The notes beneath the pieces were generated by a model that saw nothing but the letters and a program-made list of their open reading frames with translations, was not told the origin of the DNA and ran no database searches. A stretch of DNA of 39,587 bases, taken from NCBI GenBank assembly GCA_007695145.1, contig REEI01000044.1:1-39587 (forward strand), read 5' to 3'. A program made the translations under genes and the position numbers. The DNA is from Saprospirales bacterium (GTDB lineage Bacteria; Bacteroidota; Bacteroidia; Chitinophagales; Saprospiraceae). Positions 18,053 through 27,600 of this stretch are shown here, piece after piece; within the stretch, counting starts at the first letter, position 1; each line of letters starts with the position of its first letter.

Positions 18053-18121
18053 ATGATCGCACTTCTATTTTTACTCAGCGTATTATTGCTAATGGGAAGT
18101 GAATACTACCAGGAGGCCTAG
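18053..18121 (+). CDS. Possible 22-residue hydrophobic peptide
   Basis: This ORF is ATG to TAG, and encodes MIALLFLLSVLLLMGSEYYQ followed by EA. It would be a single membrane helix (about residues 2-14) with a short polar tail. It is too short to judge by composition. Support comes from its place: it starts about 27 nt after the predicted sigma-54 start site, and its stop codon falls at the end of the left arm of the 11-bp inverted repeat at 18109-18119. It could be a toxin-like or regulatory membrane peptide, or a leader ORF of a structured RNA, or chance. No Shine-Dalgarno sequence is visible, which is normal for this phylum. Confidence 0.35.
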   Translation: MIALLFLLSVLLLMGSEYYQEA

Positions 18122-18239
18122 TGTTTTTTTCGGTCAAGTAAATTTTTGTTGTCCAATACACTTGACTGAAAACACAAGCATAAAAGTAGCCGACAAATTA
18201 TTCCAAACCGATTATTCAATATTGTCACAGGCCTCCTGG
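18109..18239 (+). repeat. 131-bp element bounded by 11-bp perfect inverted repeats, with a nested hairpin
   Basis: The outer arms CCAGGAGGCCT (18109-18119) and AGGCCTCCTGG (18229-18239) are perfect complements. Nested inside is a second inverted repeat (arms 18121-18139 and 18160-18175, stem CGGTCAAGT with ACTTGACTG plus GTGTTTT with AAAACAC, with a three-T bulge). Directly after the right arm comes TTTTT. As plus-strand RNA this is a branched structure closed by a GC-rich stem and a U-run, resembling a terminator or the 3' half of a small RNA. It could also be a MITE-like remnant, but I see no target-site duplication. Confidence 0.55.
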
Positions 18240-18250
18240 TTTTTCAAGGC

Positions 18251-18736
18251 TTAGCCTCCCACAGCATTGAACATTCGCACAGCTTGCTCCTCAGTAAATA
18301 TTTTGCTGGGGGCATTTCTAAAAACATACTCTCTACCGCCTTGAATTCGAACCCTTCTAAATCCAAAGTTCGAATGCTTTTCATTGATTTTGAACTCGTA
18401 GATAAATCCATCGGACTGCTCCAGGGTAAATTCCTGAAAAAAGCGGTGTCCCTCTATGGTTCGCTTGAGGTCGCTCACCAAATCCTCCATACCTCCTGAC
18501 GAACCCTCCGATGCGTGAACTTCAATGTAAAAATCATCACCTCCATCAAGGACAAATTCCTCTTGTGTCCCAAGGGAAGAAGTTCTAACGGTCAATTCTT
18601 CAGGGGCAAGTATTTTGAGTGGCAAACCATGCCTCATCAAGTCGGTTTCAACCAGATCAGATGCAGGATCTCCCGCACAACTACTCAAGAAAAAACTAAC
18701 TAGTGCGATAAAACTAATCCAATTCAAGCCTTTCAT
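18251..18736 (-). CDS. Small lipoprotein of unknown function
   Basis: This 161-residue protein has a clear type II signal: hydrophobic stretch NWISFIALVSFFL and lipobox LSSC with the acylated cysteine at C20. After it follow A-G-D-P, so the mature protein is probably sorted to the periplasmic side of an envelope membrane or the surface. The mature part of about 140 residues has alternating beta-like stretches (FYIEVHASEG, FTLEQSDGFIYEFKINE, VRIQGGREYVFRNAPSKIF) and no recognised family motif. It stands alone; the neighbours on the same strand are 640 nt away. The 131-bp inverted-repeat element starts 12 nt beyond its stop codon. Confidence 0.75.
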   Translation of the reverse strand: MKGLNWISFIALVSFFLSSCAGDPASDLVETDLMRHGLPLKILAPEELTVRTSSLGTQEEFVLDGGDDFYIEVHASEGSSGGMEDLVSDLKRTIEGHRFFQEFTLEQSDGFIYEFKINEKHSNFGFRRVRIQGGREYVFRNAPSKIFTEEQAVRMFNAVGG

Positions 18737-19375
18737 AATCTGAAGAATTTAGGTTCGCACAAATATAAGGATAATTGTGGTTTGGTTTGTCATCACTTGG
18801 CAAGCTATACTCATAACTCACAATATCTTGATCCCCATAAAAAATCCATTCATCATTCTCCCATGGATTCACCTCAATGCGATATACCCCTGCATGCAAA
18901 TGACCGATATCCAAAGAAAACTATTCCAGGTGGCAATCCTACTCTTGTAGATGTTCATTTCCTGAGCATTCTAGTATTTGGCTAAAAAATCTTCCTCCTC
19001 CAGGCACTACCCAATTTCAACCCATTCTTTTAACACCAGATCCTTGAAGGCCGTAAAAAATACATGGAGAAGGGGCACAAACGGATTTGCTGGTTGGTTG
19101 TTTTCTGCTAATGAAGAATTTAAGGAAGTGATTCCTATCTCTTAATTATTGGATTCGATACGCTGCCTCCTAAGGCAAACTATATCTCATTCATTATGAA
19201 ATGCGAAACTTAAGTTCACAAATCTAAACCACCAGGGTTTGGTAGAGTGACTTGATAAACCATTTCATAAGGCCTCAAGCACACTAACAGCAAAACCAGC
19301 ATAGAGTCAATTGGATAATAGTTCCAATCCAGGTCGATACGGAAGAAAAGAGAAAAATTTCCCTGAGTAGGATAC
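18737..19375. other. 639-nt intergenic stretch with a possible gene remnant
   Basis: No intact gene is seen. On the minus strand an open frame at about 18714-18914 without an ATG (its only possible start is TTG) encodes a protein-like sequence, with segments such as GHLHAGVYRIEVNPWENDEW and FYGDQDIVSYEYSLPSDD, acidic and tryptophan-rich. It overlaps the first 23 nt of the lipoprotein gene in another frame, and an in-frame TAG lies upstream. It may be the tail of a decayed gene. The rest (about 18990-19375) shows nothing I can name. Confidence 0.3.
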
Positions 19376-19996
19376 TTACTCTTTAACTTTGATGGTGCAG
19401 CCGATTGCGCGGGTTTCAGCAGGATTGGGATCTTCACCTCGGATTATGGCTGCGATGGCATTTTCCAGATATTTCTCTTCTACCTGTTCAGCATCTCTGA
19501 AATTGTCATCGATAGCACCAATGTATCTCACTACTCGCTCACTATCCAGCAAGAATACGTGCGGGGTGCGGGTAGCGCCGTACTGGGGGAAGATTTTTTG
19601 GCCATCATCGAAGACATAGGGAAACTGAAACCCTTTTTCTCTGGCGCGAATAACCATGTTTTCAAAACTATCATCCGGGACCACCTCAGGATCGTTGGGA
19701 TTGATTGCAATCAATGGCCATCCTTTGGGGGCGAACTTGTCGTGGAGTTCGTTGTACCTGTCCTCATAGGCCACTACAAAGGGGCAATGGTTGCATGAGA
19801 AAATAATAATGAATCCATTGGCATCTTCATAATCGCTGAGTGAAACATAAGTGCCATCCACATTCTTAAGAGAAAAATCAGGGGCTACATCTCCTATACC
19901 GAGACCTTTGGATTGATTATCTGCAATGGAGAAAGACATGAGAATCAATGATCCCAATGTGAGTAAAAGAACAGCTGGAAAAAAATTTACTTTCAT
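19376..19996 (-). CDS. Exported thioredoxin-fold (AhpC/TSA-like) protein with CNHC site
   Basis: A 206-residue protein with an N-terminal hydrophobic export signal (PAVLLLTLGSLILMSFSIA, residues about 8-25). The remainder has the peroxiredoxin-like PRX/TlpA layout: GDVAPDFSLKNVDGTYVSLSD, then FIIIFSCNHCPFV with C68 and C71 as a CxxC pair, and a cis-proline block YGATRTPHVFLLD. The CxHCP active site is the hallmark of a thioredoxin family that is widespread in Bacteroidota and Planctomycetes; the role is probably redox exchange in the periplasm. C-terminal residues include a further Cys (AIGCTIKVKE) shared by the subfamily. The gene lies 37 nt downstream of the other thioredoxin gene, so they form a two-gene unit. 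Confidence 0.88.
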   Translation of the reverse strand: MKVNFFPAVLLLTLGSLILMSFSIADNQSKGLGIGDVAPDFSLKNVDGTYVSLSDYEDANGFIIIFSCNHCPFVVAYEDRYNELHDKFAPKGWPLIAINPNDPEVVPDDSFENMVIRAREKGFQFPYVFDDGQKIFPQYGATRTPHVFLLDSERVVRYIGAIDDNFRDAEQVEEKYLENAIAAIIRGEDPNPAETRAIGCTIKVKE

Positions 19997-20033
19997 GTTT
20001 AAAAATTTATGGGTTATGGTTGAATATTTTTTT

Positions 20034-20558
20034 TCAATTCATCAAAGGGTCTACCACCTCCTTGAGTTCATCAACGCTATGGAACTCCCTTTCAAAAAAC
20101 TTTCTTTCAGTACCGTTACAGATGACGGTAGCAGGGATGGCACCTGACCAATCTTCAGAAACCTTTGGAATCCAATAATTCTGTCGGGTGTCGTCCAGGA
20201 GATAAACCTGGCTACTTACCTCAAAGCGCTCGAGAAACGGCAAGAGTCTACTCTCAAGATGTCGTGGAAAATCAAGACTAACGAGAATGAATTGCAATCC
20301 TTTATTCGCGTACTCTTTTTCCAATTCTAAAAAATAGGGCAACTCCCTAACACAGGGGATACACCAGGTGGCAAAAAAATTGACTACGTAGGTAACATTC
20401 TGTTCCTTTTTCGGGCACAAATAAGCATTCAGCTCATCGAAATCTACAAGCTGAACTCTATCTACATGACCACTTACTGGCAAGGTGTCAGCCTTTAAAG
20501 GTGCAAGGCAGACGATTGCGCATACCCATATCATAGAAAAACGTACATATAGTCGCAT
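20034..20558 (-). CDS. TlpA-like periplasmic thioredoxin
   Basis: This is a 174-residue thioredoxin-fold protein with an N-terminal signal sequence (SMIWVCAIVCLAPLKA, cleavage near residue 23). The redox site is WCIPC (C66, C69) in VVNFFATWCIPCVRELPYF, and the cis-proline is in SGAIPATVICNG. The layout matches TlpA/ResA-type proteins that reduce disulfides in the envelope, for example during cytochrome c maturation, though no cytochrome genes are near. It is the first gene of a two-gene unit with the CNHC protein. Its upstream gap (20559-20871, 313 nt) lies between it and dnaE and holds no other gene. Confidence 0.9.
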   Translation of the reverse strand: MRLYVRFSMIWVCAIVCLAPLKADTLPVSGHVDRVQLVDFDELNAYLCPKKEQNVTYVVNFFATWCIPCVRELPYFLELEKEYANKGLQFILVSLDFPRHLESRLLPFLERFEVSSQVYLLDDTRQNYWIPKVSEDWSGAIPATVICNGTERKFFEREFHSVDELKEVVDPLMN

Positions 20559-20871
20559 AATGGATTTATTGACAAAAAAGGTTTGGGCCGAATGTATCTA
20601 TCCAAATTAAACCACCTCAACCAGATGATCAAATAACGTAAAATATCAAAAAATGTTAGGAAGGAATAGGTTTTCCCTTTTTGATGATGTACATTTATTT
20701 TGTTGGAGAGTAAAAGATAGGGTTTGACAAGACTTGTCTTCCTTAAAGGTCGCCAAAAAAATTACTGCAGTTAAATGAGCAGTCCTATTAGCTCCCGGAA
20801 TGCAACTTGGCAATTTTCTAGTTTACGTCAAGAGTAATCCGAATCGCACTCCCGGGCTCGACACCATCTTT
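20559..20871. other. Intergenic region between dnaE and the thioredoxin pair
   Basis: About 310 nt with no supported gene. It contains the 3' flank of dnaE and the promoter side of the thioredoxin pair, both on the minus strand. Two CTCCCGG-containing segments (about 20790 and 20850) are similar to each other but do not form a clear terminator with a T-run. No TAnnTTTG box is exact. Confidence 0.4.
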
Positions 20872-23800
20872 CTAATTGAGTGAACACTTGATGTTCAGTC
20901 TCTCAAGCTCTCTGATAAAGTCATTATCGACGACCACTTTATTGCTGATAGACTTTAGCTCCAGGTCCAGTTTCTGTTCAGGCTCCAACACCCTTACAAT
21001 CAGGTCCTGATCTCCTCTGTATTGATCTGTCAATTGCTTGATCCTTTCGATCAGCGTTTCGTCTATTTGACCGATAAGGAGATTGAGGGTAAGTGCCTTT
21101 ATTTTTTCCTCAGCGACTGTACTGAGTAGCTTTACTGTCTGAATTTGGAACTGCAGTTCATCTGAATTGTATTTCTTCCGGAAGGTCCCTGTTATGTGAA
21201 GCACCTGGCCTTCTGCGACCAGAGAGCCAAATCGGGAGTAATCTTCAGAAAACAGTCTGAAGTCGTAAGAACCATGGTAGTCTTCAAGCGTAAAAAAGCA
21301 GTATCCATTTCCCTTTTTATTTACTCCGTGTCTTGCTGCAGAGACTTTCCCGGCTACCCTACCTCTGGCCCCGTCTTTTTTCACAAAATCCAATTGCCTC
21401 AGTTCACAATCGGTAAAGTTTTTCAATTCTATCTCATACATATCCAGGGGATGGCCACTGAGGTAGATTCCAACCACCTCTCTCTCCTTTTCGAGTTCAA
21501 GGAGTTTATCCCAGGGTTCGGCTTCTGGCAATGGGGGTTCATCAATCAATTCCTCCAGAGCGTCTCCGAATAGGGAGTTCATATTTTTGGCCTTCTGCTC
21601 CTGGTATTTCTGTCCAAAGCGCAGTAAGTGCTCAATATAAGACTCGTACTTTTCTGACTTTTCAAAATAGGCAGAACGGGGAAGCCCGAAACTATCCATA
21701 GCTCCGGAGAGCACAAGACTTTCAAAAACCTTTTTATTGAACTGCCGAAGTCCAAGTCTTTTCATTACATCTGTGGGGGTTTTAAAAGGTCCGTTATCAC
21801 CTCTATCTTCGACTATAGAGGCTACAGGACCTGCTCCTACACCCTTAATAGCAGTGAGTCCAACCCGGATTTGACCCTCTTTTTTAACGGTAAAATCAGC
21901 CTCACTCTCATTGATGTCCGGTGGAAGTACTTCAACATCCATTCTCTTGGCCTCCCTCAAGAAGAAGTTGATTTTAGATATATCATTATTGTTGTGACTC
22001 AGCACAGAGGCCATAAATTCCTCCGGATAATTTGCCTTCAGATAAGCAGTTTGAAAAGCTACAAAAGCATAGCAGGTGGAATGTGATTTATTGAAGGCAT
22101 ACTGAGCAAATTTCTCCCAATCCCTCCATATTTTCAGGACAGTTTCTTTGGGGTGTCCCCTTTCCAAGCATCCTTCGAGAAACTTGGGAAACATTTGGTC
22201 AATGATTTCCTTTTTCTTCTTTCCCATGGCTTTTCTCAAGGCATCTGCCTCACCCTTGCTGAAACCTGCCAATTTCTGCGAGAGTAGCATCACCTGCTCC
22301 TGATAGACGGTAATGCCGTAGGTCTCAGCCAGGAACTCCTCCATTTCGGGAAGATCATACGCTATGGGTTCTCTGCCGTTCTTTCTTGCGGCAAAAGACG
22401 GAATGTATTCCAGAGGCCCCGGTCTGTAGAGGGCATTCATGGCAATCAGGTCTTCAAACTTATTGGGCTTCAATTCCTTAAGTGCCTTTTGCATCCCATC
22501 GGACTCGTATTGGAAAATACCCACCGTTTCACCCCTCTGAAAAAGCTCATAGGTTTTCGGATCATCCAGAGGAACTTGTTCAGGATCGAGCTCAATACCT
22601 CTTGTCTGTTTTATCAACCTCACAGCATCCTTGATGATACTGAGCGTCTTAAGTCCAAGGAAATCCATTTTAAGCAAACCGGCCCTCTCTGCAACCTCGT
22701 TATCAAATTGAGAGACCAGTAAGTCGGAACCTTTGCCGAGCGACACCGGGACATAGTCTGTCACATCTGAGGGTGTTATGACAACAGCGCAAGCGTGAAT
22801 ACCCGAATTCCTGACAGACCCCTCCAATTTTTTGGCACTGTCAAGCATTCTGGCGATTGGGTTGTTGCCTTGCGCAAGTTCCCTAAATTTTACGGCCTTT
22901 TCCTGATCCTCTGACCGCATATCCGCCATTAATTTAGGATCCACTCCCTCCTTTTTCAGCAATTTATTCAAACTGGCGGAGGGATGAGCGGGGAACATTT
23001 TAGTGATGCGATCTACCTCCTTGAGTTCGAGGTCCATTACTCTTCCGACGTCTCTGATGGAAGATTTGGCAGCCATAGTGCCGTAGGTTATGATCTGGGC
23101 AACCTGATTTCTACCGTATTTTTCAATAACGTAATCAATGATTTTTGATCGGCCTTCATCGTCAAAGTCAATGTCAATATCCGGCATGGAAACCCTTTCT
23201 GGGTTTAGAAACCGCTCGAACAGCAGATTGTATTTAATGGGGTCTACATTGGTGATGCCGATGCAGTAAGCTACTGCTGATCCGGCGGCAGAGCCCCTGC
23301 CGGGACCTACTGCCACACCCATTTTTCGCGCAGCATTGGTAAAATCCTGAACGATAAGAAAGTAACCCGGATAGCCGGATTCATTAATTACCTTTAGCTC
23401 AAAATCCAATCTTTCAGTAATCTCGGCTGTAAGTTCACCATATCTCTTTTTGGCACCCTCATAGGTCAGATGCCTAAGAAAATCTTCCTGAGTAGCAAAA
23501 CCCTCCGGAAGAGGATAGGCGGGCAGCAGAACATCCCTCTCCAACTGGAGGAAATCTACTTTGTCCAAAACCTCGTTGGTGTTGTCCAGCGCCTCCGGAA
23601 TATCGGCAAAGACCTTATTCATTTCTTCTGTGGTCTTGAAGAAAAAGTCGTCGCTTGGAAATTTGAATCGCTTGTCCTCCGCCAGTTTCTTTCCGGTGTT
23701 TACGCAGAGAAGTATGTCGTGAGTAAAGGCATCTTCTTTATCGAGATAATGGCTATCATTGGTTGCAATGACCTTGACATTGTGCTTTTTGGCAAATCTC

Positions 23801-24405
23801 AATAGCACCTGATTGACATCTTCCTGACTGTATCCACTGCCGTCAATATTCTCCATTCCGCAATGTCGCTGCAATTCAATGTAGTAATCCTCCCCAAAGA
23901 TATCCAACCACCATAGCAATTTCTCCTCAGCCTCCGCAACTTTTCCTTTCAAAATAGTCTGGGGCACTTCCGCACCAATGCAACAGGAGGTGGCAATCAC
24001 TCCTTCGTGGTATTTTTCGATGAGCGTCTTGTCTATTCTTGGGAAATCGCTATAAAGACCCTCCATATAGCCGAGGGAGCACAATTTTATCAGATTGCGA
24101 TAGCCGGTCTTGTTTTTTGCGAGTAATAACTGATGAAAGCGCTGATCCTTTTCGCCTGCTTTTCGGGAAAAAGACTTCTTGAAACGGTCTTTGACCAGAT
24201 AAAATTCGCATCCGATGATGGGTTTTATGCCTTTCTTACCAGCCTCTGCCACCAGCTTGAATGCACCAAACATATTGCCGTGATCAGTCAGGGCCACACC
24301 CTTCTGACCGTCCTCTGCTGCTTTGCGCACCATGTCTTCAATGGAAGAAGCTCCGTCTAATAATGAAAATTGAGAATGATTGTGGAGGTGGACAAAATCC
24401 GGCAT
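20872..24405 (-). CDS. dnaE: DNA polymerase III subunit alpha
   Basis: This is the catalytic subunit of the main replicative polymerase (C-family), 1,177 residues, close to the E. coli length. Domains in order: PHP (about 1-270; HLHNHSQFSLLDGA and ALTDHGNMFGAF), palm with GPGRGSAAGSAVAYCIG (about 366-382) and catalytic PDIDIDFDD (408-416), thumb/fingers including VYQEQVMLLSQKLAGF and the K-rich AMGKKKKEIIDQMF, tandem helix-hairpin-helix (VGLTAIKGVGAGPV), and an OB-fold near residue 1,000 (RVAGKVSAARHG). The reading frame is uninterrupted, with no intein at the usual PDIDIDFDD site. The ATG start is directly at the PHP domain. It is a monocistronic minus-strand gene flanked by the giant T9SS gene. 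Confidence 0.98.
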   Translation of the reverse strand: MPDFVHLHNHSQFSLLDGASSIEDMVRKAAEDGQKGVALTDHGNMFGAFKLVAEAGKKGIKPIIGCEFYLVKDRFKKSFSRKAGEKDQRFHQLLLAKNKTGYRNLIKLCSLGYMEGLYSDFPRIDKTLIEKYHEGVIATSCCIGAEVPQTILKGKVAEAEEKLLWWLDIFGEDYYIELQRHCGMENIDGSGYSQEDVNQVLLRFAKKHNVKVIATNDSHYLDKEDAFTHDILLCVNTGKKLAEDKRFKFPSDDFFFKTTEEMNKVFADIPEALDNTNEVLDKVDFLQLERDVLLPAYPLPEGFATQEDFLRHLTYEGAKKRYGELTAEITERLDFELKVINESGYPGYFLIVQDFTNAARKMGVAVGPGRGSAAGSAVAYCIGITNVDPIKYNLLFERFLNPERVSMPDIDIDFDDEGRSKIIDYVIEKYGRNQVAQIITYGTMAAKSSIRDVGRVMDLELKEVDRITKMFPAHPSASLNKLLKKEGVDPKLMADMRSEDQEKAVKFRELAQGNNPIARMLDSAKKLEGSVRNSGIHACAVVITPSDVTDYVPVSLGKGSDLLVSQFDNEVAERAGLLKMDFLGLKTLSIIKDAVRLIKQTRGIELDPEQVPLDDPKTYELFQRGETVGIFQYESDGMQKALKELKPNKFEDLIAMNALYRPGPLEYIPSFAARKNGREPIAYDLPEMEEFLAETYGITVYQEQVMLLSQKLAGFSKGEADALRKAMGKKKKEIIDQMFPKFLEGCLERGHPKETVLKIWRDWEKFAQYAFNKSHSTCYAFVAFQTAYLKANYPEEFMASVLSHNNNDISKINFFLREAKRMDVEVLPPDINESEADFTVKKEGQIRVGLTAIKGVGAGPVASIVEDRGDNGPFKTPTDVMKRLGLRQFNKKVFESLVLSGAMDSFGLPRSAYFEKSEKYESYIEHLLRFGQKYQEQKAKNMNSLFGDALEELIDEPPLPEAEPWDKLLELEKEREVVGIYLSGHPLDMYEIELKNFTDCELRQLDFVKKDGARGRVAGKVSAARHGVNKKGNGYCFFTLEDYHGSYDFRLFSEDYSRFGSLVAEGQVLHITGTFRKKYNSDELQFQIQTVKLLSTVAEEKIKALTLNLLIGQIDETLIERIKQLTDQYRGDQDLIVRVLEPEQKLDLELKSISNKVVVDNDFIRELERLNIKCSLN

Positions 24406-24600
24406 AATACGTTGTAGTTGTTATAGTTAGTTGCTTAAATACAGAACTGAATCCTTCACTCTGTGATTGAATGTAGCTTGCACAAAGTTAGTGAAAATTT
24501 GACTTGCAGCCAGAACTTTCTCTCGATAGTTTCATCCGCATGATATCTTAAGACAATAAAAAAATTGGAGCGACATCTATCCAACTCCTGGGGGCAAAAC

Positions 24601-24631
24601 TTTGGCATATCATAAATTATTCATAATTTTG
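24601..24631 (+). promoter_or_regulatory. Consensus Bacteroidota promoter of the T9SS protein gene
   Basis: The -33 box TTTG (24601-24604) and the -7 box TAATTTTG (24624-24631) are separated by exactly 19 nt, a full match to the Bacteroidota housekeeping consensus. Transcription is predicted to begin near 24638, leaving a 5' leader of about 48 nt before the ATG at 24686. Confidence 0.75.
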
Positions 24632-24685
24632 AAGGTTGTATAAATCGGATGATTGATATCCGGGTTCAGAGATCGATTAATTTTT

Positions 24686-27600
24686 ATGGATAGTTTTTGT
24701 TCTTTTACCGGCAAAATCTTGGGAAAGGTAGCAGCCGGATTTTTTATATTAGGCGCTACTTTCTTAAGCACCACCTCTATTGCTTGCACTGAGAATTTGG
24801 ATGGGTTGGAGGAGGCTTTCATTCAGAGATCCTCCCTATTAAATCCCAGTCAGTCCTTTCGCTTTTCACAGCCGACAGATGCGGGGATTACGGATATACT
24901 AGTACCTGAAGAATGGTTCTGTGACAGCATACTACAGGCCGAGGTAGAACTCACCAACTTTGGGCCGGAGATTTTAGAAGCCGTATATATAATTTTTGGA
25001 CTCAATCATCCGTACGACACTCTGTTTTGGACCGGACAGTTAGCCACTCAGGAATCTGCAGTAGTCCAATTGCCCTCCATTAATATTTTGCCCGGGACTT
25101 ATGAGTTTTTGGCCTACACCTATCTTCCCAATGGAGAACCCGACCCCAACCCCTCCAATGACAGCCTGGAAACTAGCTTTCAAACTGATCTGGTTGAAAT
25201 ATCCATTCAAATTGTTCTCGATCAATTCCCAGGTGAAACCACCTGGCAATTGTCCGACTTTCAAGGCAATGTATTATTTAGTGGTGGGAACTATCCCGGA
25301 ATGCAATTCGACACTGTAAATTATCAATTTTGTGTCCCGAGGGAAGCCTGTTTTGAGTTTGAAATTTTTGACAGTTTTGGTGATGGAATTTGTTGTTTTT
25401 GGGGTGAGGGGTCTTACACAGTTACCAATATCACATCCGGTGCGATAGTTGCCTCGGGTGGCGAATTTCGCTTTCAAGAGTCCACGGTATTCTGCACCTT
25501 TGAAAATGACGCCGGAGCAGTAATTATAACCGATCCCATGGCGACGGGTTGCGACACATTGATTGAGCCTCAGGTGATAATAAAAAACTATGGCATGAAT
25601 GACCTGAGTTCAGTTTACTTGCACTACCAATTGAACAACGATGATCCAGATAGCCTTTTTTGGTCGGGATTACTGGAACCCTACGAACAAGATACCATCC
25701 AATTGCCTGTCCTATTGGCTATGAATGGTCTCAATACATTGATGGCCTTTACTTCTCTGCCAAATTACGAGCAGGACCCCAACAATATCAATGATAGTAC
25801 CTCACTTGAATTCTATGTGGGTACTACTCCCCTGTCCTTAACCATCGTCCTGGATTTGTTTCCTTCAGAAACCACCTGGGAATTCTCAGATCCCTCTGGA
25901 AATATCCTTTTTTCAGGTGGGCCTTATACGGGTTTTTCGAGCGGGGATACAGTGAGTTACTCGCTTTGTTTATCCACCAACTGCTACACATTCACCATTT
26001 TTGACAGTTGGGGAGATGGTATCTGTTGCTTTTGGGGAGAGGGGTCCTATTTGCTGATAAATGAACAAAACGGTGAGGTACTGGCCGAGGGTGGTAATTT
26101 TGGTTTTGAAGAATCCACCGGCTTTTGCCTTGGAAATCCTATGGTTACAAATATTGTAGATGTCTCTCATATTCCCTGCGGCGAATCAGATACAGGTGGA
26201 GCAAGTGTAACTGTCACAGGAGGCAGCGGTGTTTACAGCTTTGAATGGAGTTCCGGAAGCACCGATTCCATTGTTACAGGATTGAGCGGAGGTTTCCACT
26301 ATGTAACGGTATCAGATGGATTTACCTCAACAGAGGATACCGTTTTTATAGAGGGTGGTGTGCCTCCAACTGCTATCTGCCAGGATGTGACTATTTATCT
26401 TGACGAAAATGGCGTGGCAAACCTTTTGCCAACAGATGTGGATGATGGCTCCATTGATAGTTGTGGAGTAGAAAGTCTTCAATTGTCTCAGTCCGTCTTT
26501 GATTGCGACGATCTTGTTGGGACAACCATTGAACTTATTGTGACCAATGCAGCAGGGCAGCAGGATCATTGCACTTCATTGGTCACTCTTTTTGATACCA
26601 TTCATCCAACAGCACTTTGTTCAGATGTAGATTATTTTCTCGATGAAAATGGAGCAGCCAATCCTGGTGCTGAACTCTTTGATGACGGCTCCTTTGACAA
26701 TTGTGAAAGTCTGGAATTCTCTATTAATCCCTCAGGCTTTAATTGCGATAATTTGGGAAGTAATTCGGTTGTTCTGACAGTAACAGATGAGGGGGGAAAT
26801 ACTAGCAGCTGCACCGCTCAGCTTCTATTATCAGACAACATACCACCTGTGGCCGTTTGCAATGACCTTATTGTAGAACTCAATTCCGATGGTCTTGGGC
26901 AAATTGCCATTGATGAAGTCGATAACGGCTCCTTTGACAATTGCGAATTGGCCTCTCTCAGCATTTCGAAGCAGAATTTTGACTGCGATGATATTGGGAT
27001 TCAGATGGTGACCCTCACAGTGACCGATAGTTCCGGAAATTCTTCAGATTGTAATGCGGAGGTAGAAATTTTTGATTTGATCTCTCCCGAAATCATCTGT
27101 CCTGATGACATCATTTCAACTATAGAAAACCCTGGAGACTCTACAATTCACATAGAAATAGGTGAAGCAATCGCCTCAGATAATTGCGGTATAGCAGAGG
27201 TCGAAAACGATTACAATACAGGAGGCGCAAATGCCTCTGACTACTATCCGGTTGGGGTAACTGTGGTAATATTTACTGCTTTGGATTTTTCTGAAAATTC
27301 CGCTCAATGCTCGATAACTATTGAGGTTGAAGCTGATGAAAGCATCATTGCAATTTGCCAGAATACAGAGGTTTTTCTAGATGAGGATGGAACCTTTGAA
27401 CTAAATGCCTCTCAATTGGATGGCGGATCAACTGGAGGATCTGGACCTTTGACCTTTGCCGTAAGCGGGGAGGAGTTGGTCCATCTTTTCTGTGATGATC
27501 TTGGATTACTTGAACTGACCTTAGTGGTCAGCGATGCAGCCGGCCAATCAGAAACTTGTTCTGCTGAAGTTAGCATCTTTGACACTTTGCCACCTGTGGC

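Noticed and set aside
20780-20865. Two CTCCCGG segments possibly forming a dnaE terminator
   Set aside because: They are mostly direct rather than inverted copies and no T-run follows.
20872-24405. Possible intein in dnaE
   Set aside because: The catalytic region is continuous (PDIDIDFDD followed by normal sequence) and the protein has standard length.
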